A stretch of DNA of 64,000 bases from JAJEFO01 sp009843725 (GCA_965243215.1 CBDEUJ010000004.1:620001-684000), one strand, 5' to 3'; positions 26,061-34,593 are shown, counted from the stretch's first letter. Translations and numbers: made by a program. The notes: generated by a model not told the origin, from the sequence alone.

Positions 26061-26425
26061 CGCACCAGTTCACGTGCGCTCGCCAGCATCTCGGCGTTCG
26101 AGAAGGGCTTGGTCATGAACGTGCTCACGCCAAGCCTTTCGGCCAGCTCCTTGTCCTTTTTCTGCCCGCGTGCCGTCAGCATCATGACCGGGATGTCCCG
26201 CATTTCCTCGTCGGCACGCATGTCGCACAGAATGTCGTAACCGGACCGGTTCGGCAGCATGACATCAAGTATCACGAGATCGGGATTCCGGCTTCGTACC
26301 GCCTCCAGCGCATTCCCGCCGTCCGAAGTTGTGTCCACGCGCCAGCCTTCGCGGGACAGGATGAACCTGATCGCCTCGATGATGTTCGGCTCGTCCTCGA
26401 TCAGCAGGACCCGCGTTTCCGTCAC
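26057..26425 (-). CDS. Stand-alone response regulator receiver (CheY-like)
   Basis: This 122-residue protein is a complete receiver domain. The acidic pocket is E10-D11 (LLIEDEPN), the phosphoacceptor is D54 (LVILDVMLPNRSG), and the switch region shows MLTARGQ and the conserved lysine in FMTKPFSN. There is no output domain, whereas the known partner of CrbS (CrbR) carries a LuxR-type DNA-binding domain. It may pass the signal to another protein, possibly the ScfR-type regulator encoded 63 bases upstream. It overlaps the small membrane protein gene by four bases. Confidence 0.9.
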   Translation of the reverse strand: MTETRVLLIEDEPNIIEAIRFILSREGWRVDTTSDGGNALEAVRSRNPDLVILDVMLPNRSGYDILCDMRADEEMRDIPVMMLTARGQKKDKELAERLGVSTFMTKPFSNAEMLASARELVR

Positions 26426-26488
26426 CGTCGATCCCCTCCCCGGATGATGGCGCTGGCCGCATGAATATGGCCAGACCGGCCTGGAGTG

Positions 26489-27817
26489 TCAAAGCCGTTC
26501 GTCTGACAGGGTCGAGAATACCGAAGGCTCGCGCCGCGCCGGACAGGCCGTCTCGGCGCATACGCGGCAGGTCGTTCCGGCCCGGAGAACTCTGCTGGCC
26601 TCACGGCCACGTGGCCATGGCCGGATAAGCATCCACGACATCATGACCGCAGGGCCCTCGAACCCCAGCGGATGAGCGATCTCCGCAACCGCATGCACGT
26701 CGAACAGGCAATCGTCGCGCCCGCCCATCGCCAGCGTTTCCCGAACCGGAACCATCGGTTGCTGACCGACCCTGAAGAGCGGCCAGAGCGGACAGGCCCC
26801 GCCGTAGCGAGGCAGGTCGAAGTCAGGCAGGGGCTTGCGAAAGGTCAGCGTGCCCGAAGCGTCGCACCCGACCAGGCCGAAAGACCCGTGATCCTGCAGG
26901 GCATCGGAAGCCAGGACCGCGAGGCGACGGAACAATGCCGGCAGCGGCGCACCGAGCATGTCCGCAAGGGCGAGCGGCTCTTCCGTCTTTCCGAGCGCGT
27001 TCTCAAGCGACGGTTTCGGGATTGCGGCCGCATCCGCCGCGTACTGCTCAAGGTAGCCATGGGCCAGTTCCTGTGCCGCCAAGGTCCTGATCTCGTCCGC
27101 ACCGTCAATGATCGCCGCTATCGGAGCCGCGGCATCACGCTCGAGCTCGTCGATCGTCCAGCCGCGCGTGATCAGCCATTGCTCGATCTCGTCCTGAGGC
27201 AGCGAGCCCGTGCCACGGTCATCGGCCTCCGCTTCCAGGTAGCCCACCAGCGACTCCGTGGCGTCGGCAAGACGCTGGCTGTCCTCGTGGATGTTGCGGG
27301 CAAACCTTCGTTGCCATTCGGGCTCGACCGGATCGCCGCCTGCCAGGATGCCGCTGGCGGATCGGATCGCCGTGACGCTGGTGAGCACGTTGTGCATCGA
27401 CGCTGAAAGAAAGGGATCATGGGTCAGGCGGTCATCGAGACGCTCGACAACCTGCTCGAGTCGGGCGTTCTCGCGGAACTGCGCCGTGATCAACCGGGCC
27501 CAGCCGGGGAACCGGCTGGCGAGCTCGTCGGCCTTTTCGCGCTCCACCGCCACCTCGCCGTGCCTGTCGGCAGCGGAATCCAGCGATGCCAGGAGCGCTG
27601 ACTCCGCCCCTTCGCCGATGGCCGACGGGTCGGCACCGAGCGCCTCGGCAATTCTCAGAAGCAAGGAGCCGCCGATCCTGCGATGGTTGTGCTCGATGAG
27701 ATTGAGATAGCTCGCCGAGATCCCGCTGACCTTTGCCAGTTCGGCCTGCTTCATTCCGAGCGCCATCCGGCTGTTGCGAATCCGCGTGCCTGCAAGCAGC
27801 GAACGGCTCGTGAACAC
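26489..27817 (-). CDS. ScfR-type regulator (short-chain fatty acyl-CoA regulator), 5' end altered by TnpB element
   Basis: From GTG 27817 this is a 442-residue regulator. An XRE helix-turn-helix (about residues 5-62; RMALGMKQAELAKVSGISAS, then YLNLIEHNHRRIGGS) precedes a long ligand-binding region ending in a cysteine-containing tail (CRVCAETACPARRE). ScfR proteins such as PccR sense acyl-CoA and control short-chain fatty acid use, in line with the neighbouring CrbS-like kinase and acs. The terminal hairpin of a TnpB element begins 2 bases upstream of the GTG, so the original promoter, ribosome site and first codons are gone or displaced. The frame continues through the element to 28072, but that part is not family-like. 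Expression is doubtful. Confidence 0.8.
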   Translation of the reverse strand: MFTSRSLLAGTRIRNSRMALGMKQAELAKVSGISASYLNLIEHNHRRIGGSLLLRIAEALGADPSAIGEGAESALLASLDSAADRHGEVAVEREKADELASRFPGWARLITAQFRENARLEQVVERLDDRLTHDPFLSASMHNVLTSVTAIRSASGILAGGDPVEPEWQRRFARNIHEDSQRLADATESLVGYLEAEADDRGTGSLPQDEIEQWLITRGWTIDELERDAAAPIAAIIDGADEIRTLAAQELAHGYLEQYAADAAAIPKPSLENALGKTEEPLALADMLGAPLPALFRRLAVLASDALQDHGSFGLVGCDASGTLTFRKPLPDFDLPRYGGACPLWPLFRVGQQPMVPVRETLAMGGRDDCLFDVHAVAEIAHPLGFEGPAVMMSWMLIRPWPRGREASRVLRAGTTCRVCAETACPARREPSVFSTLSDERL

Positions 27818-27818
27818 T

Positions 27819-27990
27819 CCGTCGCCTGAAGGCGACGGCTTCTCGGCCAAGCTACGCGGCAACCCGCACGCTTCGCGACCGAAGGCCGGTTCCCGGCCCC
27901 TGGAAAAGCTGCAGCACGTTGCGGGCGGCGTTGACGTCGCGGTCGAGGACGAGACCGCAGCCGTCGCAGCCGTGCACCCTTTCGCCAAGC
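27819..27990 (-). ncRNA. Putative TnpB omega RNA (reRNA), 3' end of tnpB to right end
   Basis: TnpB nucleases use an RNA transcribed from the end of their own gene through the right end of the element, with the guide taken from the flanking DNA. The 3' part of tnpB plus the 27819-27838 hairpin occupies that position. The guide here would begin in the first codons of the ScfR-type gene, near 27818. No conserved RNA sequence was recognised; this call rests on family knowledge and position. Confidence 0.35.
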
Positions 27991-29021
27991 GTCTTCGGCC
28001 TGTCGGGATCGCGCCCGCATCCGCTGCATCTCCGGGAGGTGCCGCGCGGGTCGACAAGGACCACGGAGCCACCGGCGCTTTCAGCCTTGCAGGTCAGCAT
28101 GTCCCGCAACCGCCTCCACGCGGCGTCGTGTGTCGACCTGGCGAGAAACGAACGCTTCAGCGCCTCCATGTTCAGGTCCTCCATCGCGATCACGCGATGC
28201 CGGGAGGCCAGGCCGTGGGAGAGCTTGTGCAGGAAGTCGCGGCGCGCAGCGGCGACGCGGCCGTGATGACGCGCCAGGTTCCTGCGGGCCCTAGCGCGCC
28301 GCTTCGAGTTCCGCCGCTTCCGCGCCAGCGCCCGCTGCAGCCGTCGCGTCCTCGCCTGCGCCTTGCGCAGGTGCCTCGGCGCCGGAACGGTCACACCGTC
28401 GCTGGTCGCGACGATGCCGTTCAGGCCGACGTCGATCCCGACGTCAGGGCGCGTGTCCTCCTCGCCGGGAACCCTCAGCTCCCGCACCTTGAACTGGAGC
28501 GTGACGTACCACTTCCCGTTCGAGCGGCTGACGATCGCGTGCACCGGCTTCGCGGGCAGCGCGCGATGCCACCGGACCCTGGCGAGGCCCGGTATCCCGA
28601 CGAGCCGCAGCCTCCCGTCCCGGCAGACCAGCCCGTCGCCGACGCGGAAGTCGGCGCTGTGGAAGCGCGACTTCGCGCGGAAGCGCGGAAAGCCCGGCGT
28701 CTCGCCCGCCTTCACGCGGCGGAAGAAGGCGGCGAAGCCCTTGTCGAGCCGGCGCAGGACCTGCTGCTCGGCGCTGAAGCTGTATCCGGCCAGTTCCGGA
28801 ACCGCGTCCCGAACAGCCTTCAGCTCGTTGGCCTGGTCCACGTACCCAAGGCTGACGCCCTGCCGGTTCCATGCCTCGATCCGTTGCTGGAGACCCGCGT
28901 TGTAGAGGTCGCAGAAGTGTCCGAGCATGTCCGAGAGGGCCGCATCCTGCGCCCCGTTCGGGTAGAGCCGGTACTTGTAGCTCCTGATCAGGTGCCTGCC
29001 AATGTTCGCCATGTGTTCCAT
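27852..29021 (-). CDS. tnpB: TnpB RNA-guided nuclease (OrfB)
   Basis: This 389-residue protein is complete. An N-terminal OrfB helix-turn-helix region (SYKYRLYPNGAQDAALSDML) is followed by the RuvC core with D197 (DVGIDVGLNG) and E281 (VIAMEDLNMEAL). A zinc finger has C332, C335, C352 and C355 (CSGCGRD, CDGCGLVLD), and the last aspartate lies in DRDVNAARN (360-368). All catalytic positions are intact, so it can probably cut DNA guided by its right-end RNA. This promotes retention of the element. ATG 29021 is used; a second ATG lies three codons later. Confidence 0.94.
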   Translation of the reverse strand: MEHMANIGRHLIRSYKYRLYPNGAQDAALSDMLGHFCDLYNAGLQQRIEAWNRQGVSLGYVDQANELKAVRDAVPELAGYSFSAEQQVLRRLDKGFAAFFRRVKAGETPGFPRFRAKSRFHSADFRVGDGLVCRDGRLRLVGIPGLARVRWHRALPAKPVHAIVSRSNGKWYVTLQFKVRELRVPGEEDTRPDVGIDVGLNGIVATSDGVTVPAPRHLRKAQARTRRLQRALARKRRNSKRRARARRNLARHHGRVAAARRDFLHKLSHGLASRHRVIAMEDLNMEALKRSFLARSTHDAAWRRLRDMLTCKAESAGGSVVLVDPRGTSRRCSGCGRDPDRPKTLGERVHGCDGCGLVLDRDVNAARNVLQLFQGPGTGLRSRSVRVAA

Positions 29022-29111
29022 CTACCTCAGGCCGGCTGTCACTGCAAGGGGCGCGCATTCCCCTGCGCGAGTTCTATGGAGATCTCCCTTGCCTTCAGGT
29101 CGGTTCCGCGA

Positions 29112-29302
29112 CCGCGCGAAAACTAATTTACAATTCTTCGACCGATCTTGTCTATCAATTTTCAATATTATTTCTTTGTTTCATGGAATTGTTGCGTTGT
29201 TTTCAAGGCATCCCTGACAATGGCGGCACTTTGTAAACGCCGATCAATGTGCGGATTCGCACGAAAGTCCGGTCGGCATTCCATCCACACGGGAGGACAT
29301 CC
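29112..29302 (+). promoter_or_regulatory. A+T-rich leader of the HAAT-type transporter operon
   Basis: Between the left end of the TnpB element and the binding-protein ATG lies an A+T-rich tract (29125-29200) that should hold the operon promoter. Also present are TTTGTAAAC (29231-29239), loosely like the TTTGCAAA half-site reported for PccR-type regulators, and a GTGCG-GATT-CGCAC palindrome (29249-29262). The binding-protein gene has a strong GGGAGGA ribosome site. Regulator binding is a guess. Confidence 0.4.
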
Positions 29303-30643
29303 ATGTCAAAGAACGAACTAACCCGCCGCAGCATGCTGAAGGCCGGTGTCGCCGGACTGGCAACGCCGACCATCTTCTCAGGCGCGGCCTGGTCTTTCAC
29401 GAATGACCCGCAGGGCGGCGCGGTCACCCTCGGCTTCAACGTGCCGCAGACGGGACCCTACGCGGACGAGGGCGCAGACGAACTGCGCGCCTACGAACTC
29501 GCTGTCGAGCACCTGAACGGTGGCGGCGACGGCGGCATGATCAACACCTTTTCGTCGAAGACCCTCGACGGCAACGGCATCCTCGGCCAGAAGGTCGAGT
29601 TCGTTACTGGCGACACGCAGACCAAGGGCGACGCCGCACGCGCATCGGCAAAGTCGATGATCGAGAAGGACGGCGCCATCATGATCACCGGCGGCTCGTC
29701 TTCGAGCACCGCCATCGCCGTGCAGGGCCTCTGCCAGGAGGCAGGCGTCATCTTCATGGCAGGCCTGACCCACTCGAACGACACGACCGGAAAGGACCGG
29801 AAGGCGAACGGCTTCCGTCACTTCTTCAACGGCTACATGTCCGGCGCAGCGCTGGCGCCGGTGCTTGCCAATCGCTACGGAACCGACCGCAAGGCCTATC
29901 ACCTGACAGCGGACTACACCTGGGGCTGGACGCAGCAGGAATCCATCGCCAACTCGACGGAAGCGCTTGGTTGGGAAACCATCAACAACGTGCTGACTCC
30001 GTTGGCGTCCACGGACTTCTCCGCGTACATCGCGCCGGTCCTGAACTCCGGCGCCGACGTGCTGGTCCTGAACCACTACGGCGGCAACATGGTGAACTCG
30101 CTCACCAACGCCGTTCAGTTCGGGCTGCGCGACAGGGAAGCGAACGGGAAGAACTTCGAGATCGTCGTGCCCCTCTACTCGCGCCTGATGGCGCGCGGCG
30201 CCGGCGAGAACGTCAAGGGCATCTTCGGCTCCACGAACTGGCACTGGTCGCTGCCTGACGACGGGTCGAAGGCCTTCGTGCGGTCTTTCGGGACCAAGTA
30301 CGGCTTCCCGCCGAGCCAGGCCGCCCACACCTGCTACGTGCAGACGCTGCTCTACGCGGACGCCGTGAACAGGGCCGGCAGCTTCAACCCCTGCGCCGTC
30401 GTCGAAGCCCTCGAAGGGTTCGAGTTCGACGGTCTTGGCAACGGTCCGACGCTCTACCGCGCCGACGACCACCAGTGCTTCAAGGACGTGCTGGTCGTGC
30501 AGGGCAAGGAGAACCCGACTTCCGAGTTCGACATTCTCGAGGTCGTGGAAGTCACGCCACGCGCACAGGTCGAGTACCCCTCGGACCATCCGATGTTCGG
30601 CGGCTCCGAGGCCAGCCTCGGCAGCTGCAACCCCGGCGCGTAG
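29303..30643 (+). CDS. ABC transporter substrate-binding protein, branched-chain amino acid/amide type (Tat-exported)
   Basis: This 446-residue periplasmic protein of the HAAT class (type I binding fold, LivK/UrtA/AmiC-like) starts with a twin-arginine signal (TRRSMLKAGVAGLA; RR at about 8-9). The mature part begins VTLGFNVPQTGPYADEGAD. It binds the solute for the four transport subunits that follow. The usual ligands of the class are amino acids, urea or amides, but this operon ends in acetyl-CoA synthetase and faces acetate and acyl-CoA sensors, so a short-chain carboxylate or related solute is more likely. ATG 29303 follows GGGAGGAC. Export in folded form may mean that it carries a bound cofactor or ion. 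Confidence 0.85.
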   Translation: MSKNELTRRSMLKAGVAGLATPTIFSGAAWSFTNDPQGGAVTLGFNVPQTGPYADEGADELRAYELAVEHLNGGGDGGMINTFSSKTLDGNGILGQKVEFVTGDTQTKGDAARASAKSMIEKDGAIMITGGSSSSTAIAVQGLCQEAGVIFMAGLTHSNDTTGKDRKANGFRHFFNGYMSGAALAPVLANRYGTDRKAYHLTADYTWGWTQQESIANSTEALGWETINNVLTPLASTDFSAYIAPVLNSGADVLVLNHYGGNMVNSLTNAVQFGLRDREANGKNFEIVVPLYSRLMARGAGENVKGIFGSTNWHWSLPDDGSKAFVRSFGTKYGFPPSQAAHTCYVQTLLYADAVNRAGSFNPCAVVEALEGFEFDGLGNGPTLYRADDHQCFKDVLVVQGKENPTSEFDILEVVEVTPRAQVEYPSDHPMFGGSEASLGSCNPGA

Positions 30644-30654
30644 TTCGCAAGGCT

Positions 30655-30680
30655 GCGAGGGCGCCCGAAGGCGCCCTCGC
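30655..30680 (+). repeat. Perfect 11-bp stem hairpin after binding-protein gene
   Basis: GCGAGGGCGCC and its exact complement flank a CGAA tetraloop, 11 bases after the binding-protein stop. No T-run follows, so full termination is not indicated. Like the hairpin at 13953-13982, it sits just after the gene for the most abundant transporter part. It probably stabilises that portion of the mRNA. Confidence 0.7.
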
Positions 30681-30763
30681 GACACTCTTGAAGGTGACAA
30701 GAAACAACGCTTTCCTTAGCATGGGACACGCCGATCTCAGATCGAACACCGGGAGACAGAACA

Positions 30764-31795
30764 GTGGACGCCTTACTCCTGCAAATCCTGAACGGGCTCG
30801 ACAAGGGATCGGCATATGCGCTGATCGCGCTCGGCCTGACACTCATCTTCGGCACGCTCGGCGTCGTCAACTTCGCGCACGGCGCCCTCTTCATGATCGG
30901 CGCGTTCTGCGCCGTGTTCATCCAAGGGCTGCTGAACCTCAGCTACGAAACGGTTGACGAGACGCAGAAGGACTTTCTCGGGAACCCGCTGAAGGTCAAG
31001 ACTCCCCATGTCGAGAACTGGTTCGGCCCCGAAACGGGGGCGGCGATCATCGACTGGTCCGTGCCGCTGGCGATCCTGTTCGCCATACCCGTCATGATCG
31101 CGGTGGGCGTCATCATGGAGCGCGGCCTGATCAAGCACTTCTACAAGCGCCCTCATGCCGACCAGATCCTGGTGACCTTCGGCTTGGCGATCGTCTTGCA
31201 GGAAGTCATCAAGTATTTCTACGGCGCCAATCCCATCCCGACGCCCGCCCCCTCCGCGCTGGCGGGCGCGTTCGACTTCGGCGTGCTGTTCGGCTTCGAT
31301 CCGAACGCCATCATCTATCCGTACTGGAGGATGATCTATTTCGTGTTCGCCATTGCGATCATCGGGGCCGTCTTCGCCTTCCTGCAGTTCACGACCTTCG
31401 GCATGGTGGTGCGCGCGGGCATGGCTGACCGCGAGACGGTGAGCATGCTCGGCATCAACATCGACAAGCGCTTCACCATGATGTTCGGCATCGCCGCCGC
31501 GGTCGCAGGGCTCGCGGGCGTGATGTACACGCCGATCAACCCGCCGAACTACCACATGGGCATGGACTTCCTGGTTCTCAGCTTCGTCGTGGTGGTCGTT
31601 GGCGGCATGGGGTCCCTTCCGGGCGCCGTCCTCGCCGGGTTCCTGCTCGGCATCCTGGAGAGCTTCGCCTCGACGACCTGGGCCACGACGACAATCCCGG
31701 GCATCAACCAGGTCATCATCTACGTGGTGGCGATCATCGTGCTTCTGACCCGCCCGCGCGGGCTCATGGGCCGCAAAGGCGTGATGGAGGAGTAA
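30764..31795 (+). CDS. HAAT-type ABC transporter permease 1 (LivH/UrtB-like)
   Basis: This 343-residue membrane protein has the LivH layout: LLQILNGLDKGSAYALIALGLTLIFG at the N-terminus and GVVNFAHGALFMIG shortly after. The C-terminal half (VVVVGGMGSLPGAVLAGFLLG) carries the conserved GGMGS loop that contacts the ATPases. A periplasmic insert at residues about 62-105 (TVDETQKDFLGNPLKVKTPHVENWFG) is longer than in LivH and may be specific to this ligand group. The GTG start at 30764 follows CGGGAGAC. It is followed 4 bases later by the second permease gene. Confidence 0.88.
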   Translation: MDALLLQILNGLDKGSAYALIALGLTLIFGTLGVVNFAHGALFMIGAFCAVFIQGLLNLSYETVDETQKDFLGNPLKVKTPHVENWFGPETGAAIIDWSVPLAILFAIPVMIAVGVIMERGLIKHFYKRPHADQILVTFGLAIVLQEVIKYFYGANPIPTPAPSALAGAFDFGVLFGFDPNAIIYPYWRMIYFVFAIAIIGAVFAFLQFTTFGMVVRAGMADRETVSMLGINIDKRFTMMFGIAAAVAGLAGVMYTPINPPNYHMGMDFLVLSFVVVVVGGMGSLPGAVLAGFLLGILESFASTTWATTTIPGINQVIIYVVAIIVLLTRPRGLMGRKGVMEE

Positions 31796-31799
31796 GAAA

Positions 31800-33002
31800 A
31801 TGCTGGGCCTGAACAAGAAAGACACGTCGCTTCTCCTGGTCATCGTCGTCCTCACGATCCTGGCGCCGCTTCTGCTCAATCCGTTTCCGAGCGAGACCGC
31901 TCTGGCACAGTTCAACGCGGGCTATCCGGACCTGATGCAGAGGTTCGTCGTCTTCGGCATCTTCGCGATCGGGTTCAACATCCTGTTCGGCCTGACCGGC
32001 TACCTTTCCTTCGGTCACGCCGCGTTTCTCGGGATCGGATCCTACTCAGCGGTCTGGATCTACAAGCTCTTCACCTACAACGTGCTGCCGGCGCTGGTCC
32101 TGGCCGTCATCGTCTCGGGCATCTTCGCCGTCCTGATCGGCTACGTGTCGCTCCGGCGTTCCGGGATCTACTTCTCGATCCTGACGTTGGCCTTTGCGCA
32201 GATGAGCTTCGCGCTGGCCTACTCCGTGCTGTCAAACCCGAAGTTCAACCTGACGAACGGGGAAACCGGGCTGCAGGTCTACGCGAACGACCTGCAACTG
32301 TTCCATCGCGAGAGCCTGCCGGACTTTCCGCACCTCTTCGGGCTGTCCATGGGCTCGACCTACAAGCTCGGTGTCGGAGCTTGGGAGTTCCAGTTCAACG
32401 TGGCCTACTATTTCTGCGCGATCATGATGATCCTGGCCTTCTACTTCGCGATCAGGCTCTTCCGTTCGCCGTTCGGAATGATGCTGCGCGCGATCAAGTC
32501 GAACCAGCAGCGCCTGAACTACACCGGCCTGAATTCACGCCCCTACACGCTTGCGGCCTTCGTGATCTCGGGCATGTATGCAGGCCTGGCCGGCGGCCTC
32601 CTCGCGGTGACCGATCCCCTCGCCGGCGCCGAAAGGATGCAATGGACCGCGAGCGGCGAGGTCGTGCTGATGACCATTCTCGGCGGCACGGGCACGCTGA
32701 TCGGCCCGGTTCTCGGTGCGGGCTTCATCAAGTATTTCGAGAACATCTTCTCGAAGATCAACGATCAGGTTCTGCATCAGTGGTTCACTTTCCTGCCGGA
32801 TGGCCTGGAGGACTTCCTCGTCGCCATCGTCCACCCGTTCATCGGCAAGGGCTGGCATCTGACGCTGGGCATTCTCTTCATGCTCGTGGTCATTTTCCTG
32901 CCCGGCGGGCTCGTCGAGGGCGGGCAGCGCGTTGAACGCGCCGTCCGCCGCCTGATGAAGCGCGAAAAGGCTGCCGACGCGGCGAACGTCTCTGCGGAAT
33001 GA
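31800..33002 (+). CDS. HAAT-type ABC transporter permease 2 (LivM/UrtC-like)
   Basis: This 400-residue permease is of the LivM type. The N-terminal helix LLLVIVVLTILAPLLL is followed by FNILFGLTGYLSFGHAAFLGIG, a family signature. The ATPase-contacting loop is LMTILGGTGTLIGPVLGAG. A periplasmic segment around residues 155-200 (NLTNGETGLQVYANDLQLFHRES) is an insert often seen in this subgroup. The gene starts 4 bases after the previous stop. A charged cytosolic tail (RAVRRLMKREKAADA) ends the protein. Confidence 0.88.
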   Translation: MLGLNKKDTSLLLVIVVLTILAPLLLNPFPSETALAQFNAGYPDLMQRFVVFGIFAIGFNILFGLTGYLSFGHAAFLGIGSYSAVWIYKLFTYNVLPALVLAVIVSGIFAVLIGYVSLRRSGIYFSILTLAFAQMSFALAYSVLSNPKFNLTNGETGLQVYANDLQLFHRESLPDFPHLFGLSMGSTYKLGVGAWEFQFNVAYYFCAIMMILAFYFAIRLFRSPFGMMLRAIKSNQQRLNYTGLNSRPYTLAAFVISGMYAGLAGGLLAVTDPLAGAERMQWTASGEVVLMTILGGTGTLIGPVLGAGFIKYFENIFSKINDQVLHQWFTFLPDGLEDFLVAIVHPFIGKGWHLTLGILFMLVVIFLPGGLVEGGQRVERAVRRLMKREKAADAANVSAE

Positions 33003-33014
33003 GGATCTGGGAAA

Positions 33015-33773
33015 ATGGCAATTCTTGAAGTCAAGGGCGTCAACAAGCGCTTTGGTGGCCTCGCCGCGCTGTCGGACGTGAACCTCTCCGTGCAGGAAAA
33101 CTCGGTCCACGCCATCATTGGCCCGAACGGCGCCGGAAAGTCGACATTGCTCAACTGCCTCGTGGGCAAGCTCATGCCGGATTCCGGATCGGTGATGTTC
33201 GATGGCCAGTCCGTGCTCGGACGCAAGCCGCACGAGATCAACCAGATGGGCATCAGCCGCGTGTTCCAGACACCCGAGATCTTCGGCGATCTCACGGTCC
33301 TGGAGAACATCATGATCCCGTGCTTTGCGAGGCGCGACGGGGCATTCCGCATGCACGCCTTCGAGCAGTTCGCGCACGAAGCGGAACTCATCGACAAGTC
33401 CGACGCGATCCTCGCGGATGTTAGCATGGCAGAGCAGCGGGATGCGCATGCCGCATCGCTCAGCCGGGGCGACAAGCGTCGGCTCGAAATGGCAATGTGC
33501 CTGGTGCAGGAGCCGCGCCTTTTGCTGCTCGACGAGCCGACGGCCGGCATGGCCCGCGCAGACACCAACAACACGATCGACCTGCTCAAGGAGATCAACA
33601 GCAAGCGTGACATCACCATGGTGATCATCGAGCATGACATGCATGTCGTGTTCAGCCTTGCGGAGCGAATCACGGTCCTGGCGCAGGGCACGCCGCTTGT
33701 CGAGGACACGCCGGACAACATCAAGGGCAACCCGAAGGTTCAGGAAGCCTATCTGGGAGAAAGCCAAAGCTAG
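33015..33773 (+). CDS. HAAT-type ABC transporter ATPase 1 (LivG/UrtD-like)
   Basis: This 252-residue ATPase has a Walker A of GPNGAGKST (about residues 36-44). The signature region is SLSRGDKRRLEMAMCL, where the usual LSGGQ is replaced by LSRGDKR, and the Walker B is LLLLDEPTAGMA. The terminal switch histidine lies in IIEHDMHVV. LivG-type proteins often show such a degenerate signature. It works with the second ATPase below to drive uptake. The start is 12 bases after the permease stop. Confidence 0.9.
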   Translation: MAILEVKGVNKRFGGLAALSDVNLSVQENSVHAIIGPNGAGKSTLLNCLVGKLMPDSGSVMFDGQSVLGRKPHEINQMGISRVFQTPEIFGDLTVLENIMIPCFARRDGAFRMHAFEQFAHEAELIDKSDAILADVSMAEQRDAHAASLSRGDKRRLEMAMCLVQEPRLLLLDEPTAGMARADTNNTIDLLKEINSKRDITMVIIEHDMHVVFSLAERITVLAQGTPLVEDTPDNIKGNPKVQEAYLGESQS

Positions 33774-33837
33774 GGCGGCGGCTGCCGGCGCCGACGGCCG
33801 CCACGGACACGCCAACCCGCCCGAGAGGGAGACGAAA

Positions 33838-34593
33838 ATGCCCGAAGACCACTCATACAACAAGCACGCCAACAATGCCGCGACGGCGCCAGCCTACCTG
33901 AGCGTCTGGAACATCGAGAGCTTCTACGGCGAAAGCTACATCGTCCAGGACGTGTCGTTCAACGTCCATGAAGGCGAAATCCTGGCCCTCCTGGGGCGCA
34001 ACGGCGCTGGCAAGACTTCGACGCTGCGCACGCTCGCGCGCATGGACAACCCGGAACTGCGCCACGGCGAGATCTGGCTGGATCACAAGCCGCTTCACTT
34101 TGTGGCAAGCCACGAAGCGGCCCAAAGCGGAATCGCGCTCGTCCCCGAGGACCGGCGGATCATTCCCGGGTTGAGCGTGGAGCAGAACCTGAAGCTGGCC
34201 CAGATCGCGCCGCCGATCGGCTGGTCGCTTGAAAGGATCTACGAGCTCTTTCCGCGACTCGGCGAACGGCGCAGCCAGGACGGCTCCACCCTCTCCGGCG
34301 GCGAGCAGCAGATGCTGTCCATCGCCCGCGCTCTCGCCCGGGACATCAAGGTGCTGCTGCTGGACGAACCATATGAAGGTCTTGCTCCGGTAATCGTTCA
34401 GGAGATCGCCAAGACGCTGAGCGTCATCCGCGACCAGGGCATCACGACGATCATCGTGGAACAGAACGCGGTTGCGGCGCTGAAGCTTGCCGACCGGGCC
34501 GTGATTCTGGACACTGGCAAGGTCGTCTATGACGACAGTGCGCAAAAGGTTCTGAACGACGAGGCGCTTCGTGCAAAGTATCTGGCAATCTGA
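33838..34593 (+). CDS. HAAT-type ABC transporter ATPase 2 (LivF/UrtE-like)
   Basis: This 251-residue ATPase starts at ATG 33838 (GAGAGGGAGACGAAA upstream). The open frame extends back to 33634, inside the previous gene, but those codons are not family-like. Walker A is GRNGAGKTS, the signature TLSGGEQQMLSIARAL, Walker B VLLLDEPYEGLAP and the switch histidine is replaced in IIVEQNAVAA, as is normal for LivF. The N-terminus has an extension of about 22 residues (MPEDHSYNKHANNAA) rich in histidine and asparagine that LivF lacks. Confidence 0.9.
   Translation: MPEDHSYNKHANNAATAPAYLSVWNIESFYGESYIVQDVSFNVHEGEILALLGRNGAGKTSTLRTLARMDNPELRHGEIWLDHKPLHFVASHEAAQSGIALVPEDRRIIPGLSVEQNLKLAQIAPPIGWSLERIYELFPRLGERRSQDGSTLSGGEQQMLSIARALARDIKVLLLDEPYEGLAPVIVQEIAKTLSVIRDQGITTIIVEQNAVAALKLADRAVILDTGKVVYDDSAQKVLNDEALRAKYLAI

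Larger units (their letters stand above)
27819..29111 (-). mobile_element. TnpB-only IS200/IS605-family element
   Basis: This element carries tnpB and no tyrosine transposase. On the minus strand its right end has a perfect hairpin, CCGTCGCC-TGAA-GGCGACGG (27819-27838), 14 bases after the tnpB stop. The left end, upstream of tnpB, carries a CCTGAAGG core (29092-29099) in a less perfect structure. The outer limits are approximate (right end 27812-27819, left end about 29090-29115). It separates the ScfR-type gene from its former upstream region. The same TGAA-loop core occurs at the ends of the IscB element at 1-1669. Confidence 0.75.

Noticed and set aside
29303..34593. Urea transporter UrtABCDE
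   Set aside because: Gene order matches, but there are no urease genes and the operon ends in acs; the ligand is better left open.
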